Assembly (NCBI GenBank): GCA_014885115.2
Contig: WKLE02001813.1
Location: 1,705 to 40,750 of the forward strand
From: Asterionellopsis glacialis
Lineage: Eukaryota > Bacillariophyta > Plagiogrammaphyceae > Rhaphoneidales > Asterionellopsidaceae
Length of the DNA stretch: 39,046 nucleotides
Direction: 5' to 3'
A program made the translations under genes and the position numbers. The notes below the pieces were generated by a model. That model was not told where the DNA came from and searched no databases. It saw only the letters and a list, made by a program, of their open reading frames with translations. Positions 1 to 9,987 of this stretch are shown in pieces (position 1 is the first letter of the stretch; every line of letters begins with the position of its first letter).

Positions 1-2765
1 CCGCCCCCCAAAAAAAACCAGTAGTGCACTTAATTTATTTTCCTTAAGTAAACCTTATCCATTTTTACTTAAGATGGTCAGGCTGAAATGTTGCAAAAGT
101 AAAATAAAGTAGATAATGGATCAAATAAGATATATTTCAAAAGCTTTACAAATAATTACTCATTTCAAAAAGTTTTCCATTATCAATCTGCACATAGGAG
201 TATACCCCCCTCTCTGCCTTGTTTTCACTTATATTAAATATTTCTAAAAAGGATCTGTCAATTTTTTTGGAACTAGAATAAGATAAGAAAACTGCCTGGT
301 CAGTTTTATTTTTCTGCATTACATGTTTTTTTAGGTTTTATACACAGGCAGTAAGTGCTTAAATACTACTACACTCATTTTGTAGATGCTGTACATATAT
401 TTCAATAAAATAATAAGAGCAATGTCTATTTTTTATGTGAAGTTTGAAGGTATGTAAAATATAGTATTCAATGATCTTAATCTAAACCATTTGTGACTAC
501 AGAACATGACAGGTTCTGCAGATGTATAAACTATTCTTCTTTCACTGTTTTAAAAAGATCTTCAACCATCAAACAAGAGTAGCTGAAAAAATTGCAAATA
601 ATTCTGTATCTGGTATTATTTATAAGCAGTGACTACTTTGCACAGAATATCAATAAGAATACCTTATAGACAACCATAAATAAGACAAATAATTTATTTC
701 ATGATATTCACTCTTTGTGTGTTGACCAGAATTACAGAGTGGACCTGGAGTATTTGTTACAGGAGCAGTACTAGCTATAAAGCAAATACTTCTCTTCATT
801 TGAAGAAAGTTTTTTCTATGATCAATTATAATATGACTGATGTAGTTACCACAAAAGAACTATGAAGGGTGGTAGTCTCTAGTAAGGACATGAATTTCAT
901 AAGAATTATAGGAACAAAAACTGGAAAATAAACAAGTACAAAGAATCCATATAGTAAGCAGCAAACAGTGTACTAAAAATACTGCTTAGTACTAGTTATG
1001 CTGGCAGCACATGGTGATACTTCAGGGTTAAGTGCTAAGAGTTATAGCAAGTACTCAGGATACTTGAGTGCATATGCTTGTTGATCAGTTTTTAATTTTC
1101 CATTTAAAGTTATTACAAGAATCACTTTCCAGAAGTTATAATTGTGGCTACCTTTTAACACACTACTACAAATAGTGCTGCAAAATTAATTCCTAACAGC
1201 AAACACTGCCCAAAGAATACTTTGTCCTTTTTCTTTTCATTTGTTGTATAGTTTTTTTCACAGTACCAGCACAGTTACAATATTAAAAAATTTATGTTCA
1301 TTTTGATTGTGTTGCAACTGCTGCATAAATAATGCTTTGCTGTTACATTCTTTTCTTAATTATTCTCCTACTCCAAACAATATTATTGGCAAGCAATCAT
1401 TATTTGTAATTTTTTTGAGTATATGGCTGAAATAGGTATAAAAAATAGTGTAATGCTCCTGCTTTGTTCAGAATACATGAAGGATTACTATAGCCCAATT
1501 AGTGATGAACCTACCTTTCTGTACTACCAGAAAGAAAACCTCTTTTTTGATATATTTGTGGTTTGGATTTTGTTGGTGAGATGTAAAAATCAAGACTTCA
1601 CGTGTTCTTATTCTCTTTGTGCTTAGTAAAATTTCTTCAAAGTGGCTGCTGGAGGCACAATCCATAATTTCTGTCCACTGGTATCCTGTATAACAAATGA
1701 TACTAGCAAAACAAGGTGATTTCCTTTTAATACTTCGTCCTCATGTGAGATAAAATAACAAGGTGTCAATCAACCAACTTGATGAAACTGCTCTTTTTCA
1801 ATAAGTTCCTATACTATCAATTCTGTTATCATCACCTGATATAAATACTGAACATTCAGATAAGTCTCCAGAGGCTTCACTATCACCAATGTCTTTTGTG
1901 TAAGAGGGTAAATCTATCATCTATCAAGGAATGTAACTATACATTACCACTGGTACTTGAAATAATGGAGGAGATTGCATGATGCTGGACCAAATTTGAA
2001 GGATACTGTTGTTGATTTGCTTCTATTTTTAAAAGAGGTTGGAATTTTGTTCTTGTCCCATCATATGTTAGTATACCACCTAATAACAAAAAATTTATAG
2101 GTTTGGTTGCTGTTGGTGCTGCTACTACTAATGGCACTGCTACTGGTGCACCCTTGATTATCCTTCTTCATAAGAACAGAAACTATTGTTGGTTGTTGGT
2201 TGAAGCACAATTTCCTTCTAGTATTTACTCCATTAGAGTGATGATGATATGTGTTCAAAAGTAGGGGGGGAGTGACATTTTGGAAAGAATGATGGAATAT
2301 ATCACAGTGTACAAGTACAGTAACCCAAGACTTCATAGTGGAGTAATGTATAGACAGAACAAGGACACAATCATTAGCATTTGGATCATGACAGGCAAGA
2401 GAGGTATTGAAGTGTATACCAAGGTAAAAATCTTTAATAAGACTAGAAACATTGAGACACTCTAAAAAGGATCAGGTGCTTTGTTCTTCTATGCAAAAGC
2501 TTGAATGCTAACTGTACTTCTAGAGAAATGATACAACAGTAAATCATCACAACATTGATCCTCCTCTTTACAACTTACTTGTCAGATCAGTACTTGTATC
2601 TGTCCAACAGGGAGCAATGCCATAATGTGAGCATAATCTGCCTTGTGCACTTATTCCAGTTCAAGAAAAAAGGAAAAGAACTTAAAAAATTAGCTTTTTG
2701 TATGTATATATGTACAATGATTCTAAAAACTTATTTAACCTATTTCTTCCATAAAAAATGTACTA
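1..2765. other. gene-free AT-rich region, origin unknown
   Basis: No open frame here has family similarity that I recognise, and every frame is short. The minus strand is open for about 138 codons between roughly 2061 and 2476, without a recognisable motif. A run of seven G in a purine-rich context followed by TGACA, near 2262-2276, is reminiscent of a retrotransposon polypurine tract at an LTR edge, but I found no matching second LTR. The texture is more AT-rich and less codon-like than the genes that follow. It may be decayed transposon sequence or plain spacer. Confidence 0.5.
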
Positions 2766-4418
2766 TCACAGAAGAAGAATTTGACTCAACAACAACAGAC
2801 AAAGTCCACCTCCCCAAGCAGCAACCTTAAAGGGGTTGCTCCTAAGTGCACCGGAAGTAATGGTTGGATCTTCGGGAAGTGGCGTTGGGGATGGATTTGG
2901 ATCTGGATCTGTGAAACAAGATCGTATTGATGGATTTTTAGGCGTTAGAGGCGAGAGAGATGGTGCTGCTGTGAGGCCACTGAAATTTTCCCATGAAGGA
3001 GGTGTCCATATACGAAAGGTGCTTCCTGCTCCGATACCGACAGCCAAGTCTTCACCGTAATTTACAGCAGCAATATTGCTTGAAATTTTTCCTGGCAATT
3101 CAATTCGCCAAACTTCTTCTGCCTTTAGTGGCGATGATGACAATGGTGTTTCTGTAGTACTATTCTGTTGAATCTGAATACCTACTAGGCCTCTCCCATC
3201 TTCGGTTGGAATAACTGCCTCATTCAGAAAGTCACCATTCAAGTCTCCACTTAAGCCCGTATCAAGATTACGTGACCCCGTCGAGTGTGTTGCGTATCCC
3301 GAGACGGTTGCCATCACTTCCATTTCTGGTCCAGTCACATCAAAGAATTCAAGGTCCATCAACGAATCAGGTGACAACACATCCACAAGGAAAGGTTTGC
3401 CAAAGGGTCCAAAACAGTTGTAGAACAATTGGTGACGCCAATACCCACCATTTGATGGACCTCTAGACACGACATTGCCTTCAGTGTCGTACGTTTGAAG
3501 TCTTGCACCAGTATCTTTAGTGCTAACTGTTGTAACGATCGTTTCACCATCTTCAAGGAAAAGAGGAGACATGCCCTCAAAGACTGACCCATCTTCGAGC
3601 TCGACCTTTGTTTTAATGACAAGGCTTTTGCTGTCATCTCCCTCTCGAACAAGTAGAAGTTGTGTTGCCTCCAAACAATCTCCTAGAACGCAGTGATTGT
3701 ACTTGTCAGTCGCACCACCATATACAGCTAGTAAATCTCCCTCAACACATTCTGTTATACGCCCGTCTGGAAGCGCATTTACATTCGTTAATCTATCTAG
3801 TTCCACCTTTTCAACTTCATCCCATAATACTAAATCACCATTATTGGCAATATATACATATCGACCTTCTGACGTTGGGACGGGATGCGACAATGGTGAC
3901 AAATCAGAAGCCTTTGCAAGAGTTACAACTTCCAAAAGACCATCGTCTGTCATGACAAGTGGTGGTTGAACCTTCGATCGTGGCAGATATTCTGTAATGG
4001 GGACAACATCAACATTCTTTCCTCCTCGACTTATGAGGGGTTCAATTGTATATGCATTTCCACTGGCGCACGTTACAACAAATCGTAATCCACCACTCTT
4101 ATCTGCAGTCGCGACAGCCCATATGACTTCACTGTCTAGTTCGACATCGATATATTTTCCATCGGGGAATGCTCCTTGACCGTCTACGACTCGATTGCCC
4201 GTTACGGATGGAGCAGTGTACCAGTAACTGCCTTTTGTGGAGTGAGTTTCAAATTCACCAAATGCTGCATCCAATAAAGGTGGAGCTGCATTTACTTTGA
4301 AAGACTGCATTGCTGCATCTGCAAAACGGTCATGGGATCCTAGCGTCGTTGCAATTAGACACGCCGTTGTAGTAGAAAGTGGTCTCTTCATGGCTATTGT
4401 TGATCTCGGTTGTTGCAA
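2766..4418 (-). CDS. secreted, probably GPI-anchored FG-GAP/propeller-like protein
   Basis: An uninterrupted 550-residue frame. The first Met is followed by a second at residue 10 (base 4391), and starting there gives a better signal peptide (MKRPLSTTTACLIATTLG), so the true start may be 4391. The middle is rich in short beta-type segments with Gly-Asp turns. A loop near residue 390, GDLNGDFLNEAVIP, fits the Asp-rich calcium loop of FG-GAP/integrin-alpha-type repeats. A Pro-Ser-Thr-rich stretch (DPNPSPTPLPEDPT) precedes a hydrophobic C-terminus ending LCLLLLSQILLL with no charged tail, which is the usual form of a GPI-anchor signal. I infer a cell-surface or wall-associated protein, possibly a beta-propeller. 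No catalytic motif was recognised and its ligand is unknown. It is divergent from the METTL16-like gene across about 1 kb. Confidence 0.75.
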   Translation of the reverse strand: MQQPRSTIAMKRPLSTTTACLIATTLGSHDRFADAAMQSFKVNAAPPLLDAAFGEFETHSTKGSYWYTAPSVTGNRVVDGQGAFPDGKYIDVELDSEVIWAVATADKSGGLRFVVTCASGNAYTIEPLISRGGKNVDVVPITEYLPRSKVQPPLVMTDDGLLEVVTLAKASDLSPLSHPVPTSEGRYVYIANNGDLVLWDEVEKVELDRLTNVNALPDGRITECVEGDLLAVYGGATDKYNHCVLGDCLEATQLLLVREGDDSKSLVIKTKVELEDGSVFEGMSPLFLEDGETIVTTVSTKDTGARLQTYDTEGNVVSRGPSNGGYWRHQLFYNCFGPFGKPFLVDVLSPDSLMDLEFFDVTGPEMEVMATVSGYATHSTGSRNLDTGLSGDLNGDFLNEAVIPTEDGRGLVGIQIQQNSTTETPLSSSPLKAEEVWRIELPGKISSNIAAVNYGEDLAVGIGAGSTFRIWTPPSWENFSGLTAAPSLSPLTPKNPSIRSCFTDPDPNPSPTPLPEDPTITSGALRSNPFKVAAWGGGLCLLLLSQILLL

Positions 4419-5471
4419 CGATGCAATTACAATGCAACTCTAACTGAAGAAAGTGGGCGAAGACTAGGGGGAACTTTTTGTTGTTGCAATCTACACGTAC
4501 GAGTACCCACCAGTCAAAATAGACGTGAACAAAACAGAAATAATGTAGAATACAATCCAATTTCCAGCAGAAGCGCGAGCTACTGCTGCTGCCACAAGGA
4601 GAATCTTGACAGTTGAAATTTTGATCTAGAAATTTCGAGACCGCGGTTGTAGCCTGCATTACAAACCAATGCGCAAACTATTAATAAAAGCATAGGCTTT
4701 TTACATTGAACATAGGTGTTAAATAATATATGTGCATAGGAACAATAATTAGCCGTTTCCAACCGCCGCTAATTACGGAAGACACATTTCAACCACTCCA
4801 CTAACTATCAAGATTGAAACATTGACGTTAAGAAAATGTCTATGTGACCCCGGCTTCCTCCTTAGATATGCCAGTTAGTTGGTTTGGATGGAGATACGTA
4901 CCTGTATACTCACACTAATAGATGGATTGGATGGAGTAGAGAGAGTAGATAATTAACAGTTGGAGTACGATGACCTATCCAAGATAATTCCTGGAATTCT
5001 GGAATTCTCCTAGAATATTAGTCCAAATTTCAAATGTCTCACTATTGAAAATAGGTACATATGACTTATGATAAAAAGCGGACCCGTAACAGCCGAACAG
5101 TTTCTCAAACAGCTAGCCCCGGCTGGCGGTTGGGCCATAATTCCACCAAGAGAATAATAAGTAATAAGAATGTCTTATGTTTGTCCGTTACACGAATTCC
5201 CCGGGATCTGACTGTCCTGCCACTGTCTGTCTGAACATCTGTTAACCCTAGTCCTATTCATACAATAGGACTATGTCCTACAGGAAGTACCGTACCTTGG
5301 GGTACCTGGTACGGTAGTATTCTACAGGTACCCAGGTACTCGTATTACGAGGGTACCCGATCGGTACCTGTGTGAGTACTGGTACTCTGGGGATCCATAA
5401 TGGCATGATTCTCCCTCCGACACCATAAACCGCGGGGAAGAGCTCTTCTTACATGTTGATTATCTCTTTCA
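4419..5471. promoter_or_regulatory. divergent intergenic/promoter region with GTACC-rich inverted repeats
   Basis: This spacer separates two divergent genes and must hold both promoters. No coding frame is supported. Its right part (about 5248-5390) is dense in GGTACC, GTACC and AGTCCTA words arranged as short inverted repeats, described as a separate entry. I see no canonical TATA box that I would defend. Confidence 0.5.
5248..5390. repeat. cluster of short GTACC/TCCTA inverted repeats
   Basis: AGTCCTAT at 5250-5257 pairs perfectly with ATAGGACT at 5265-5272 (7-nt loop). TACCGTACC at 5288-5296 pairs perfectly with GGTACGGTA at 5308-5316 (11-nt loop). Further GGTACC and AGTACT words continue to about 5390. 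Similar word clusters recur in other spacers of this window and I did not see them inside the coding regions. They could form hairpins, bind a protein as paired half-sites, or be remnants of a small dispersed repeat. Confidence 0.6.
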
Positions 5472-7385
5472 ATGTCATCACCACAGTCAATCAACAAGAA
5501 AAGAAACCACCGTAAGCGGAAATATCATGCCTCTACACGTACACATAGTGACGATGATATTCTTGATGAGATTCAAGATATTAATTTTGAGGAATTGGCA
5601 AGGACATATCCTGAATTTGGTCAAGAGTGGGAAGAACTGAAACGTCACAAGAACAAGACGTCCATCAAAGGCTCTAGTTTTTCATCCTTTGTGACAAACA
5701 ATTTCAATAGAGCTTTGACACGTGCTATACTTCATTCTCGATTGAACAAACTTGTTCTTCCTAATCTACCAGAGGGGAGACTTGTACCACCTGTACCAAA
5801 TCGATTATTTTATGTTCGATGGATCCGATATCATTTACTACCTTTGTTGTCCGATGCTAAATACTTTCTTTTACAACCAGACACAACGATGAAATCAACC
5901 GCCGCCGCCGCCGCCACCACCACCACCACAACAACAACGGCAATAGCTCACTCCGCCAAAAAATCATCTTGTCTTTGTGGAATCGACATAGGCACTGGTG
6001 CTAGTTGTATCTATCCTTTATTAGTTTGTGCTAGCTGTAATACGTATCGCCGTGATGATAGTTGTAATTGTCAAATCGTAGCTACTGATATTGATCCAAT
6101 CTCTGTGGAATCAGCAAACAAAAATGTAAAGGCCAATAAACTCGGTAATCAAATTCAGGTGATATTAGTGAAACCAACGCACGTACAACAAGAACAAGAA
6201 CAACAAGAAGAAGTATTGACACAATCGGAACGGGAATCAGAAAGTAGCAAACGTTTGTCATCACCGAGTAATGATACTACTAGAAATAAAGGACCAATTG
6301 CACATGCCATGGAACGTATCATTTCTAACAGCAACAAGAAAAGTCATACGACATGTACGACGACGAGTACATCAACATCATTATTATGTTATGACTTTGT
6401 CATGACCAATCCACCATTTTATGATGATAATGAGTCGTCGGAACGGACAGATGTAAGAGCTGGTGATGATCGTGAACGAGTAGCCATGACAGCACATGAG
6501 GGTAGTTATCCAGGAGGTGAGGTTGGTTTTGTATTAGATATGGTACGAGATAGTTTGAGGATCCGTACTGGTATATCTTGGTATACTGCCATGTTTGGTA
6601 AAAAGACATCCTTTGTCAAAGTAAAAAGTATCTTGTCCCAATTGTTAGGTCCCGGAAATCTTCAGGTGACTGAATTTGGTCCTGGTCAAATGACACGATG
6701 GTTTTTAGCATGGACATTCCATCGACCTACAAGTACCAATCCATCCTCCAAAATTGTAGGTGGTATACAAAATTTTCAAGTACAACATGTGGAAGAATCA
6801 GCAACATTAGATAATGATACCATCATTCGTTCGGAGAAGGATGCTGTCGATGAAATAGTAGATCGTATTTGTACTCACTGTCAAACGATTATTGCACAAG
6901 CAACAGTAGAGTACCAAGATTCTATACCTACACCTACTTGCAAGATAGATGAAAGTAAAGAATGTTATACCAAGATAATTACTGTACAATCACCATTGAC
7001 AGCATCATCACTGGAAACATCGTCGTTTCCAGAACGCATTTTCTATAGTGTCAACACTAATGATATTACAGAATTCAAAAAGATACTTTTGAAGGAAATT
7101 GGCGATTTTCGGATCGACTTTACAGTATCGTCCATGATGAGAAAAAATGAAGCATCATCACCAGCAGAAACAACAGGCAGTACCGATACCGATGATGGCC
7201 ATGACAACCATAGAGATAGAAGTAGTGTAGTACCATCCACTGGAAATTTTTCTGTAGCTGTGAATTTGGCGTGTTATTCACATTCTATGAAAGGAAATGA
7301 AATGATTGATAAAATTCGAAGACAACTTGTAGGTGAAGTCAGTAGAACAAATCGACGATGGAGACGCAAACTTTTTAAAAAGTGA
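5472..7385 (+). CDS. METTL16: METTL16-type RNA N6-adenosine methyltransferase
   Basis: A 637-residue single-exon frame starting at ATG 5472. The family is recognised from the N-terminal block FEELARTYPEF (about 39-49), the PPVPNRLFYVRWI segment (about 106-118), the S-adenosylmethionine loop GIDIGTGASCIYPLL (170-184), ATDIDP (204-209) and the catalytic NPPF at 313-316. Downstream, SWYTAMFGKKTS (369-380) and the TEFGPGQMTRWFLAWTF block also match. Known METTL16 proteins methylate adenosine in the ACAGAGA box of U6 snRNA and in MAT2A hairpins; RlmF is the related bacterial rRNA enzyme. Two low-complexity insertions interrupt the domain: Ala/Thr-rich at about 143-158, and Gln/Glu- then Ser/Thr-rich at about 236-304, between the cofactor loop and NPPF. 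The C-terminal third is poorly conserved and ends in basic residues, consistent with RNA binding. Confidence 0.9.
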   Translation: MSSPQSINKKRNHRKRKYHASTRTHSDDDILDEIQDINFEELARTYPEFGQEWEELKRHKNKTSIKGSSFSSFVTNNFNRALTRAILHSRLNKLVLPNLPEGRLVPPVPNRLFYVRWIRYHLLPLLSDAKYFLLQPDTTMKSTAAAAATTTTTTTTAIAHSAKKSSCLCGIDIGTGASCIYPLLVCASCNTYRRDDSCNCQIVATDIDPISVESANKNVKANKLGNQIQVILVKPTHVQQEQEQQEEVLTQSERESESSKRLSSPSNDTTRNKGPIAHAMERIISNSNKKSHTTCTTTSTSTSLLCYDFVMTNPPFYDDNESSERTDVRAGDDRERVAMTAHEGSYPGGEVGFVLDMVRDSLRIRTGISWYTAMFGKKTSFVKVKSILSQLLGPGNLQVTEFGPGQMTRWFLAWTFHRPTSTNPSSKIVGGIQNFQVQHVEESATLDNDTIIRSEKDAVDEIVDRICTHCQTIIAQATVEYQDSIPTPTCKIDESKECYTKIITVQSPLTASSLETSSFPERIFYSVNTNDITEFKKILLKEIGDFRIDFTVSSMMRKNEASSPAETTGSTDTDDGHDNHRDRSSVVPSTGNFSVAVNLACYSHSMKGNEMIDKIRRQLVGEVSRTNRRWRRKLFKK

Positions 7386-7869
7386 AGAAAAGCCTGCTCT
7401 ACCCATGACCCCCCAAACCCCCATCAAGACGTATTAATAGTTAGAAGCGTAATTATGCCTTTTATAATCCACTAATGACTTTCAATGTGTTTCTCTGTAT
7501 AATTGATTAGTCTAGAGAGGTCCCTCTCTAAAATGGTCCTGCCGGTACACATCATCATACCAACCTGAAAATACTGAATTTTAATTGATTCTCTCCTCAT
7601 CATGTCGGCGGTACAGAGATCGTTATTGCCTTTTGAGGCAACGAATCACGAATACTGGTTCCTGTCGGGATGAAGCGAATAAAACTTTGGGAAGTGGTAC
7701 AAAGTACCCAAAGCGAACGTGATGATCTTGTCGCTCTGTATGTACTGTCCTACGGGGAATGGCATGGCGCGCTCAAATCTGTCGCCAAAAGTGGCGATGG
7801 CACTTCATGTTCGTACCAGGTACGCTTCAACGTCATATACCTGTACTTCTATGATGGAGATTTTCACTC

Positions 7870-7895
7870 TCTCTCTCTCTAGCTAGAGAGAGAGA
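7870..7895. repeat. perfect 26-bp palindromic CT/AG microsatellite
   Basis: A run of CT dinucleotides reads into CTAGCTAG and continues as AG dinucleotides. The 26 bases from 7870 to 7895 are perfectly self-complementary around the AGCT centre between 7882 and 7883. The sequence can form a cruciform or a stable RNA stem if transcribed. Confidence 0.85.
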
Positions 7896-7960
7896 CCTAC
7901 ATCCGCGCCGCCTGCGATCTGTATCCAAAGAATCCATCAAATGTCTCAAACCCGTTTTGT

Positions 7961-8037
7961 CTAGTCCTATTCTTTCAAGTAGGCTCTTAGGTCCTACCGC
8001 CGGTAGGCTCGAGACAAGAACTCAATAGGACCTACCA
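7961..8037. repeat. TCCTA/CCGGTAGG motif cluster
   Basis: This stretch contains CTAGTCCTAT, TAGGTCCTA and AATAGGACCTACC words. It also holds a 15-base inverted repeat in which CCTACCG (7993-7999) pairs with CGGTAGG (8001-8007) around one base. It lies just upstream of the TBC-TLDc start and uses the same vocabulary as the clusters at 5248-5390 and 33330-33870. Confidence 0.55.
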
Positions 8038-8079
8038 TTCGCTTCTCGCTCTTGTGTCACACAAAAATTGGACAGCAGT

Positions 8080-9987
8080 ATGGCGGAAGGAGACAAAAAG
8101 AAGTCTTGGATAGACAAGGGAAAAAAGTTGGGCGAAAAGCTGGGTGAAAAGTTAGCAGATGAATTGTATTCTGCATCCACTGCGACGACGAAACGACACA
8201 CGATGGAGTCGTCGTCGTCGTCCATGCCCATGGAACCTGATCCTGAACCTGTTCAGTTGAGTGGTATGTTTATCCGTTCATATGATACGTTGAATGGTAC
8301 GTTGTTAGATCAAAAAATACCAGTTGGTTGGAGTGATCGACCACCACTTCTTTACACCAAGGATGGACGAGAAACTCATACGTTACTCAAGGGTGTGATA
8401 CGAAGAGGTGTTCCACCTGCACTACGATGTGCGGTTTGGTTATCCAGCATTGTTCAGACTGTCCATCCCCATCAAACTCAATCCTATTGGCATGACTACC
8501 GTACCTTGTCCAAGGCACGAGTTCTTGATGCTGCCTATGATCGATTATTAGAAAATATCTTGGGTGAAGGGAAAGATATTCGTGATGATGCAAATTGGGA
8601 ACACTTGGAGGTCCCCACGTACGGAAGAAGTGGAGGGTATCCAGTGGAAGCGAATACACGTCCAGAGGGAAAATTAGCCATGAAGAAAGTTTTACTTGCC
8701 TTGCACCAAATCTTGGGATTTGATTATGCACCCATGATTCCAAATCTTACAGGTTTGTTCCTGTCTGTTATGAGCGAATCCTATGCATTCTGTGCCATGA
8801 GAGAATTTGCTCATAATGTAGGATATTACTATTCCTGTCAAGAAAAAGAATACCATGCTTGGTGTAAAACTTTTGGCATCATCATGATGAAATTACATTC
8901 GGAAACATACGATTATTTGGATAGTCGCGGTGTATTGGATGTCGATGGATTAAAACCTATCTTTCAAGATATGTTTGTTGGTATATTACAACCTGAACAT
9001 GTATTGCGGATTATTGATATTTATACATTAGAGGGTATGAAGGTGATTTATAGATTCGGTATAGCTCTCTTGGATTTGTTTAAAAATGAAAGTGCTGTAT
9101 TTCAAATGATTGCACGGAATGATGAGTTTTGGGTTGCCTTGCGAGTTTGGACGCATGATCCACGATTTAACTTTGAACATTTAGTTTCTAGAGCCTATGG
9201 TACTCATGGACGAGGACCCTCCAGACGCTTTGGACGTGGTCTAAGAGTTCGTGTATTTCCTCGACGACAAGTGATTAGTCGTATTATTAAAATGGAGTAT
9301 GCCCGTTTAGCTGAGGATGAAGATTTTGAAGAACATATTCAGAAGGAACCTGTAAAGCCATTAGGATTAATAGAACCTGTCACTGAGGATCCCATGCATG
9401 AAAAAATCAAAGCCATCCTTTCACAACCAGTAGAAACTCGGCGACACTTGGCTGAATGGTTGCCCCCCTCTTTATCGTTGTCCAATATGGACTTACTCTA
9501 TTCGACCAATCACCATGGTAGGCTGTTAGAAATATTCTATCCCGCTGTAAAGCGTCATAAGCATACAGTAATTTTGTTTGAAATCCTAGACAATTCTCAA
9601 CCCGAACCTACAATAGCGGGCATGTATGCCTCACAGGCATGGAGAGAATCACCAAGAGTTTATGGTGACGGCGAGTGCATGCTTTTTAGACTCCATCCGC
9701 AACCCAAATGCTGGAAGTGGCGTCCTCGTGTAAATGTGGATGATGCTGACTTTGAAGAAAATAGTACCAAGGCTACAGCAATACTAGAACAATTCATGGT
9801 AAGTACACGGAATTTCATTTCTATGGGAGGCAGTCCTGATGGGTCCTCTGGTTTGAGACTTAATGAAGACTTTACCAAGGGCGAATCATCATCTGCAGCT
9901 GGCTTTGATAATGAACCACTCTGTAGCAGTGATTCTGTTTTTGATGTAGGTCTTGTGGAAGTGTATGGTCTTGTAAGTCCGTGGTAA
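8080..9987 (+). CDS. TBC-TLDc domain protein (TBC1D24/Skywalker architecture)
   Basis: The first ATG in frame is at 8080, since the open frame begins after a stop at 8026. It gives 635 residues. A basic N-terminus is followed by a TBC domain (about residues 100-350) opening with KGVIRRGVPPALRCAVWLS, and then by a C-terminal TLDc domain (about 455-635) with LLYSTNHHGRLLEIFYP, GECMLFRLHPQPKCWKW and a terminal VGLVEVYGL. TBC domains usually activate Rab GTP hydrolysis with an Arg finger (IxxDxxR) and a Gln finger (YxQ). I find neither in the expected places, where VPTYGR and SVMSESYAF stand. TBC1D24-type proteins share this domain order and non-canonical TBC, and act in synaptic-vesicle and endosomal traffic and oxidative-stress responses. 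I infer a membrane-traffic adaptor rather than an active GAP. An AATAAA at 10006-10011 may help 3' end formation. Confidence 0.85.
   Translation: MAEGDKKKSWIDKGKKLGEKLGEKLADELYSASTATTKRHTMESSSSSMPMEPDPEPVQLSGMFIRSYDTLNGTLLDQKIPVGWSDRPPLLYTKDGRETHTLLKGVIRRGVPPALRCAVWLSSIVQTVHPHQTQSYWHDYRTLSKARVLDAAYDRLLENILGEGKDIRDDANWEHLEVPTYGRSGGYPVEANTRPEGKLAMKKVLLALHQILGFDYAPMIPNLTGLFLSVMSESYAFCAMREFAHNVGYYYSCQEKEYHAWCKTFGIIMMKLHSETYDYLDSRGVLDVDGLKPIFQDMFVGILQPEHVLRIIDIYTLEGMKVIYRFGIALLDLFKNESAVFQMIARNDEFWVALRVWTHDPRFNFEHLVSRAYGTHGRGPSRRFGRGLRVRVFPRRQVISRIIKMEYARLAEDEDFEEHIQKEPVKPLGLIEPVTEDPMHEKIKAILSQPVETRRHLAEWLPPSLSLSNMDLLYSTNHHGRLLEIFYPAVKRHKHTVILFEILDNSQPEPTIAGMYASQAWRESPRVYGDGECMLFRLHPQPKCWKWRPRVNVDDADFEENSTKATAILEQFMVSTRNFISMGGSPDGSSGLRLNEDFTKGESSSAAGFDNEPLCSSDSVFDVGLVEVYGLVSPW

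Larger units (their letters stand above)
7386..8079. promoter_or_regulatory. intergenic region upstream of the TBC-TLDc gene
   Basis: No gene is confidently supported. The region contains a perfect CT/AG palindrome (7870-7895) and a TCCTA/CCGGTA cluster (7961-8037), listed separately. Two short overlapping open frames (ATG at 7602 and ATG at 7670) lie here but have no family match. Confidence 0.5.

Noticed and set aside
1423..2465. Short frames on both strands in the left end, including an open minus-strand stretch of about 138 codons.
   Set aside because: None has recognisable domains or coding-like composition. Fortuitous openness in AT-rich DNA or transposon decay is likelier.
7602..7882. 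Two overlapping small frames (ATG 7602-TGA 7673, and ATG 7670 to 7882) joined by an ATGA overlap, with a CAG/GTACGC donor-like site at 7819/7820, as a 5' exon of the TBC-TLDc gene.
   Set aside because: The TBC frame has a stop at 8026, and the acceptors available after it (ending 8075 and 8078) do not restore the frame from this donor. The frames have no family match.
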